Origin: Botrytis cinerea B05.10
Taxonomy: Eukaryota > Ascomycota > Leotiomycetes > Helotiales > Sclerotiniaceae
DNA: 64,000 nucleotides
Direction of reading: 5' to 3'
Assembly (NCBI RefSeq): GCF_000143535.2
Contig: NC_037319.1
Location: 186,001 to 250,000 of the forward strand
The stretch's first letter is position 1. Each line of letters starts with the position of its first letter. Of this stretch, positions 59,563 through 64,000 are shown piece after piece. Made by a program: the position numbers and the translations under genes. The notes beneath the pieces were generated by a model, which was given only the letters and a program-made list of their open reading frames with translations, searched no databases and was not told the origin of the DNA.

Positions 59563-61551
59563 AGTTATTCGGGAGTTTCTTCGGCAAACTCATCAACTAG
59601 CTGTCTTAATTAGGTCGGAATCTTAAATGTCGTGTTAGAATTATACTTCATTCAAACAAGCTTTTCGCGCTTAACAAAAGGTACAATCCCAATTGATAAT
59701 CCAGGGAAACCTTAGTAGCCGCATTCCCGGTGAAAACATCTGACCTCGCTTACGACGACATGCCTCCTTTTATACCATCACCATTGTTGTCGATGTACAT
59801 TTCTTAATAAGCCTTCACATCATATTCTACAATATCTATTTATTTTACTTTTTATGTTTACTGCCTGTGTACGGAGAGGTTCCACAGACATCAAGTGTGT
59901 TGTTTTCTGTTCGTAGCCTTCTCAAAGTAAATGTTGATGGTCGCCAAGTAGACTAGTCCTCAACCTTGGGGGTCACACAATGTCTTCTTCCGGTGTGGAA
60001 TTAAAGTTTAGGTCTCGTTATATACACTCCAGAGGTAGGTAGTCTCGAGGATGTGCCGGGTAGGTAAATCGCGCGAAGGTAGAAGTAAGTTTTCGAGTCA
60101 CTGCAGATTCATGCTGAGTCTTCGGCATGTTGAAATGACCCAGTCCTCCATTTTTGAGGAGGTTTGAGGATAGGTAGGTGATCGTCTTTAAGATGGCGAA
60201 TCAGAACAAGGTAAATATTGGCAAAATTTCCTCATACCTATTGCTTCATCTGGAATTTCGCTGGTGTTCTTATTTTATCATCCGAATTTGCGTCTAGTAA
60301 GTATAGTCGGCAATCCATCATGTCAAAGGCAAATGAATTAGTTGCATTTTTGCAAAATTTAAATCGATATTTACTACTTCTGTAAGAACGCTCTGGGCTA
60401 AATGAGGCTGTGTCTTGAAAAGTATATGTTCATTGATACGGAATCAATCAAAGGATACTCTCGCATTCCATCTACATTCCTACACATTTGCCACATTATT
60501 ACGTAGGGTAGAGCAGCAGAAAGTATCATGATCCAATTCATCTACCGTTTACATGTGGTACTGATACAATCAAATCCACAAGAATACTAGAACAACATTC
60601 ACATGCGTGAACTAGAAAAAGTCGGGGGTTTTCAGACGAGGTGAGCGATGGCTCGCATGGGTAGCGTGCAGCTTTCACCTGGACTATTCTATTCTACATA
60701 AGCGCTTTCCCGTTTTGATGTTGATAAAAGGTCTATTTTATCACATGGGTGATCCATTACCCTGGGAGTAACTGGTTTTCTAACACGTATTCACAGCGAG
60801 AGAAGAATTTGAAGGCTTTGTTCATGGGCATCATTTAAATACCTGCTTTTTGGAGAATTAGATTTGTAAATTTTGACAGGACATATATACATAATCATCC
60901 AGCGATGCTCAGCCATGCTCAGCAACCCTTGGAAATATATCAGAATCAAGAAAGCTGTTGGTAGGGAATTCAGTTTAGTTATGTCCGCTAGAATGTAGAT
61001 TAGGTTGATCTAGATCTGGGAAGAAACTTAAAGTACCCCGGCTCAAAAGCACCTGCTCCAAATATCTCAACGAGCTCTGAAAACACTGTTTAACAGGGAA
61101 GATGGCTGTGTTTCTTAGGGATCTCCGGTCATGTAGATAAACAACACTTCACAATTCCCTCGCAGAATGCTCATAAAGCTATAGATTCACCGCTGAACCG
61201 TTATCTATCATAACAGACTACTAGGTTTGAAATGATCGACCAACCTGTCGAGCAAGGTCGAATTCAGTTAAATCAACCGACAAAGGAATTTGAATGCTCG
61301 ATATTTTGACTAACGAAATAGTTCCGGTCAATAATTAGTTGATCTAGATATATACTAGAATTCTAGTCAGTCTGAATGCAAATTTGAAAGAGTATATATA
61401 TTTCTTCTGTCAGCCTATGTAGTTTCCAATTGTAGTAACAAACATCCATCACATCCGTACCATATTCTACAAGCTTCCTTCAGTACACCCCAACCATTTT
61501 ATTACATCTTCAATCAACTAAATTCTATTTAACCTACCTGGAATCGCTGCT
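59563..61551. other. intergenic, no gene recognised
   Basis: About 2 kb without any frame above about 65 codons. A TATATATTTCTT stretch near 61392-61405 precedes the damaged locus at 61552 by roughly 150 nt and could be its promoter. Confidence 0.5.
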
Positions 61552-62554
61552 ATGGGTCTTCGCCCTTATATCAACCTCGGTTAGTGTTTAATCAGTCCTT
61601 TCAAACCCCCCTTAACCACATCTTCTCAGTTTTATCAGTTGCAAACCCAAACTGATGCTATTCGTATTGTTGTGTTTGCTGATGATCGCACAATATCTAG
61701 CTGTCGAACCTGCCCCTGCTGCTCCTGTCCTTGCTCCCGGTCTCCCGGCTGGCCCTCGCCCAGGTGTCAGCTGCTCCTGTCCCTATACCGGAGCTCCCAA
61801 CTGGTAGTAATGCCCCGGCTGCAATTGCTGCTCCTGTCGAAGAGCAACCCTTCCCTTCGTGGCTAGGGAATTCCAAGCCCATACCTGCTAGTCAACAACC
61901 TCTGAGAAAAAGCCTCCTTGCATGGTATCCCTCCTAATTTGGGATAATCAAAAGCTAACATTTTTTGAAAGCTATCTGGCCAAAAACCAGCAACAAAGAT
62001 ACCCCCAAGAACTATGTGCAGGGCGAGTACGATCTTCTTCCTGGAGGGGTCGACTTTGTGGGTTCCCGCGCTTGGCTGCTCAATAGCCACCCAGGTGCCC
62101 GAGAGAAGGGAACTCCCTGGTTCCTGGTCAGTTTGTTGGGCGTAACGATTAGACCAACAGCAGGGTCATTGTTGACGCGTTTACAAGAATGTATACGCCG
62201 TGTGCCCACAAGTTTGCTGATGTTGCGGTGGGAAGAGAACAGTATGGCAAATTGTGGAAGAATACGGATACCTATATCCGCTAGACTATATCCAAGAAGG
62301 GATTCAATGACTTGTTTATCAATAAGGGGGACGCAGGCATTGTTGAGGATGATGTGGAGGGTGAGGGTCTCTGGCGTCTTAGAAGGCCTCTAGACCCCCC
62401 TAAGCCAAAATCGAAAAAGGGCAAGAAGGGCCCTAGACCGCATCAAGATTGTGACGGCGTTAATCCTCCTGGTGACTCAGATAACCAACCCGCCGCCAAG
62501 AAGCGCAAGGGGGTTCGATTCCCACCAATTTTTATGGTATTATTTGGGATTTAA
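61552..62554 (+). pseudogene. degraded secreted-protein-like locus
   Basis: ATG at 61552 (MGLRPYINLG) is followed by a splice-like GTTAGT/GTGTTT. The next frame, from about 61630, carries a strong signal-peptide core (MLFVLLCLLMIAQYLA) running into an Ala/Pro-rich stalk (EPAPAAPVLAPG). The stalk composition then continues in another frame (AAPVPIPELPTG... QPFPSWLG). An intron-like segment follows (GTATCC donor at 61925, GCTAAC branch, GAAAG acceptor at 61971). A protein-like stretch comes next (TPKNYVQGEYDLLPGGVDF...), then another frame (ADVAVGREQYGKLWKN) and a Lys/Pro-rich end. Adjacent pieces cannot be joined without frameshifts or an in-frame stop. I read it as a decayed gene, or one with sequencing indels. 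The family is not recognised. Confidence 0.4.
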
Positions 62555-63248
62555 ATGGGACGAAGTGAACAGTGGCTCTTGGTTCATGGTCAAGGCTCTG
62601 CATTATATTGGCACAATCATAGCAGTTTGGAGTCCTTTGTGCGCTTGCTTCCTATGTCTACAATTAGTATGGTCTTTCTTCATGAATCGGAGAGAAGCGA
62701 CACGCCTCAATATAGGGAACCCCAACCCTGAGGTGTCCGTTCTTCCAATTTTGGTGCTGGGAAAATATGATATATGATGGCAGTTAGGTGAATAGACACA
62801 GCGCGTTGTTTCATTTTCTCGCATATTTCTCTTCTTTGATAGTGTCAGCCTCTGAACATGGGTTTTGCTCCTTCAAAATCCAAAGGAGCGTTTCGCATGT
62901 TCTTTACACAAATGTGAGAGGATACCACAACGATAATGTTAGCTATTGCATGTCTCAGTAATTTATAATCATCAAAATTAAAACAAATGACTGAATCGAA
63001 CGTGGAGTGAAGAAAATAAATTCATGGTTTGAGATAGTAGCTGACTTGTGATGCCCTCATTGAGAAAGGTGCCTTGACTAGTAATGTTCTCATCGACATG
63101 TTCCCTTACACACTGCCTTGGAAGTATGGTGCCTTTTGCGCCGCCCAAATTTGATATTACATACACACGCGAATCGAAAAGTAAGTCTGTTTACATCCTA
63201 TCATCCATTCCATCTTTCATAGAAATCATATATTCATGGCCATTTGAT
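62555..63248. other. intergenic, no gene recognised
   Basis: 3' flanks of the damaged locus and of the mitochondrial SSB gene; no domain in the short frames. Confidence 0.5.
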
Positions 63249-63895
63249 CTATGCGCTTGCATCTTGAGGCTTCTTGAATTGCAGGACGTCGATTCTCTCT
63301 GTTTTATCTGTGTTAGCTAGTGCTTTGGTAGGTATTTTAAAAAGGGTACTTACGTTGAACTGCGCTCATAGAACTTCTGTTCTTCCCATCGGCATCTTGG
63401 TAGTTATTCATTTGCGCCTCAGCTTCTACATATACCAAGGTTCTAAACGCATATCAGCATCGGATACTTTTGAAATATCCTTCTTTCTTTTGAATTCCGA
63501 GCTCAATATCTGCTTCTGCTTCTGCCTCTGCCTCTGCTAAGATTGACATACGAGATGTACTCATACTGAAGAGGCCTCTTCCTAGGTAACTTTCTCTCCA
63601 GATATCAAGAGATCAAAAGAACTTACCCTTTGTCCAAACTCGAGATGAAATCTCTCTGTGGTCCTTCTGGCAAGAAGCTCACTACCCGAAACCAACTAGT
63701 CTTTTGATTCTCTCCTCTGCCAGTGCTAGTACCGACGGCATATTTCATAATTTCTTGTCCCTGGCTTGTGGCAGTTATTTCAGGCTTATCAGCGAGACGA
63801 CCAATGAGTGTGAGTTTGGCGAAGGTATTATTGCGAGCGCTGGTGGAGAAGTTGCGAGAGAGGGTGGATGGAATATTGCGGCGGAGAGCGAACAT
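63249..63895 (-). CDS. rim1: mitochondrial single-stranded DNA-binding protein
   Basis: OB-fold protein that coats single-stranded mtDNA during replication. Three exons (63895-63627, 63442-63354, 63298-63249) give 135 residues, the size of yeast Rim1 and human SSBP1. An Arg/Ser-rich N-terminus (MFALRRNIPSTLSRNFSTSAR) is a good mitochondrial targeting sequence with a likely cleavage after FSTSAR or nearby. The SSB fold follows: LIGRLADKPEI, MKYAVGTSTG, TSWFRVVSF, then GTLVYVEAEAQMNNYQD across the first splice and RIDVLQFKK after the second. The first intron is 184 nt and contains a GCAGAG repeat; the second is 55 nt with a GCTAAC branch point. The in-frame TTG codons upstream are not starts. 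Confidence 0.92.
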
Positions 63896-64000
63896 CTTCA
63901 CGGATCTGGAGGAGTGCAAGTTTTAGGACCGGTTTGTGGAAATAATATGAGATCTTAATGAATGTGAATTGATCGATATTTGATTTTTTTTTTCTTCTTC

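Noticed and set aside
1..64000. CRISPR arrays, rRNA, tRNA, bacterial-type operons
   Set aside because: No spaced direct repeats, no rRNA signature, and no cloverleaf I could fold by eye; the window is eukaryotic. A tRNA scan was not possible, so a tRNA could have been missed.

Overview
The window is nuclear DNA of a filamentous ascomycete (Pezizomycotina). Genes are broken by short introns, mostly 49-120 nt, with GTAAGT/GTATGT-type donors and CTAAC-like branch points. The proteins read as typical mould proteins: a fungal-type HRD1, a fatty alcohol oxidase, a large NFX1-type silencing helicase and a Rad54/ATRX-like remodeller. A Leotiomycete of the Botrytis/Sclerotinia kind is my best guess from protein style, but no marker in the window proves it.

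I rebuilt ten gene models by joining exons so that every splice keeps frame. On the left (1-11 kb) are a 3CxxC zinc-finger protein (+), the ER-associated degradation ubiquitin ligase HRD1 (-) and a four-finger C2H2 transcription factor (-). A gene-poor stretch of about 10 kb follows. A 10-exon, 1998-residue ZNFX1/Hrr1/SAD-3-type helicase (-) fills 20.9-27.6 kb. Another 7 kb gene-poor stretch carries a local cluster of the 9-mer TACGGAGTA.

In the centre and right come a FYVE-finger protein (+), an ARL3/ARFRP1-type small GTPase (-), a polytopic membrane protein with an AT-hook in its tail (+), a tentative cysteine-rich gene (-), a long-chain fatty alcohol oxidase (+), a 2098-residue SNF2 remodeller (-), glutathione synthetase (+), a damaged secreted-protein-like locus (+) and the mitochondrial single-stranded DNA-binding protein (-).

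This is mostly a housekeeping neighbourhood. The genes serve protein quality control, vesicle traffic, chromatin, RNA silencing, glutathione and lipid metabolism, and mtDNA maintenance. There is no sign of a biosynthetic cluster, operon-like unit, CRISPR array, rRNA, tRNA or intact transposon. ARL3 and the membrane protein are head to head, as are the SNF2 gene and GSH2; both pairs may share promoters. Accessory-looking content lies in the two gene-poor blocks, the G-rich low-complexity block at 36.9-37.9 kb and the decayed locus at 61.5-62.5 kb.
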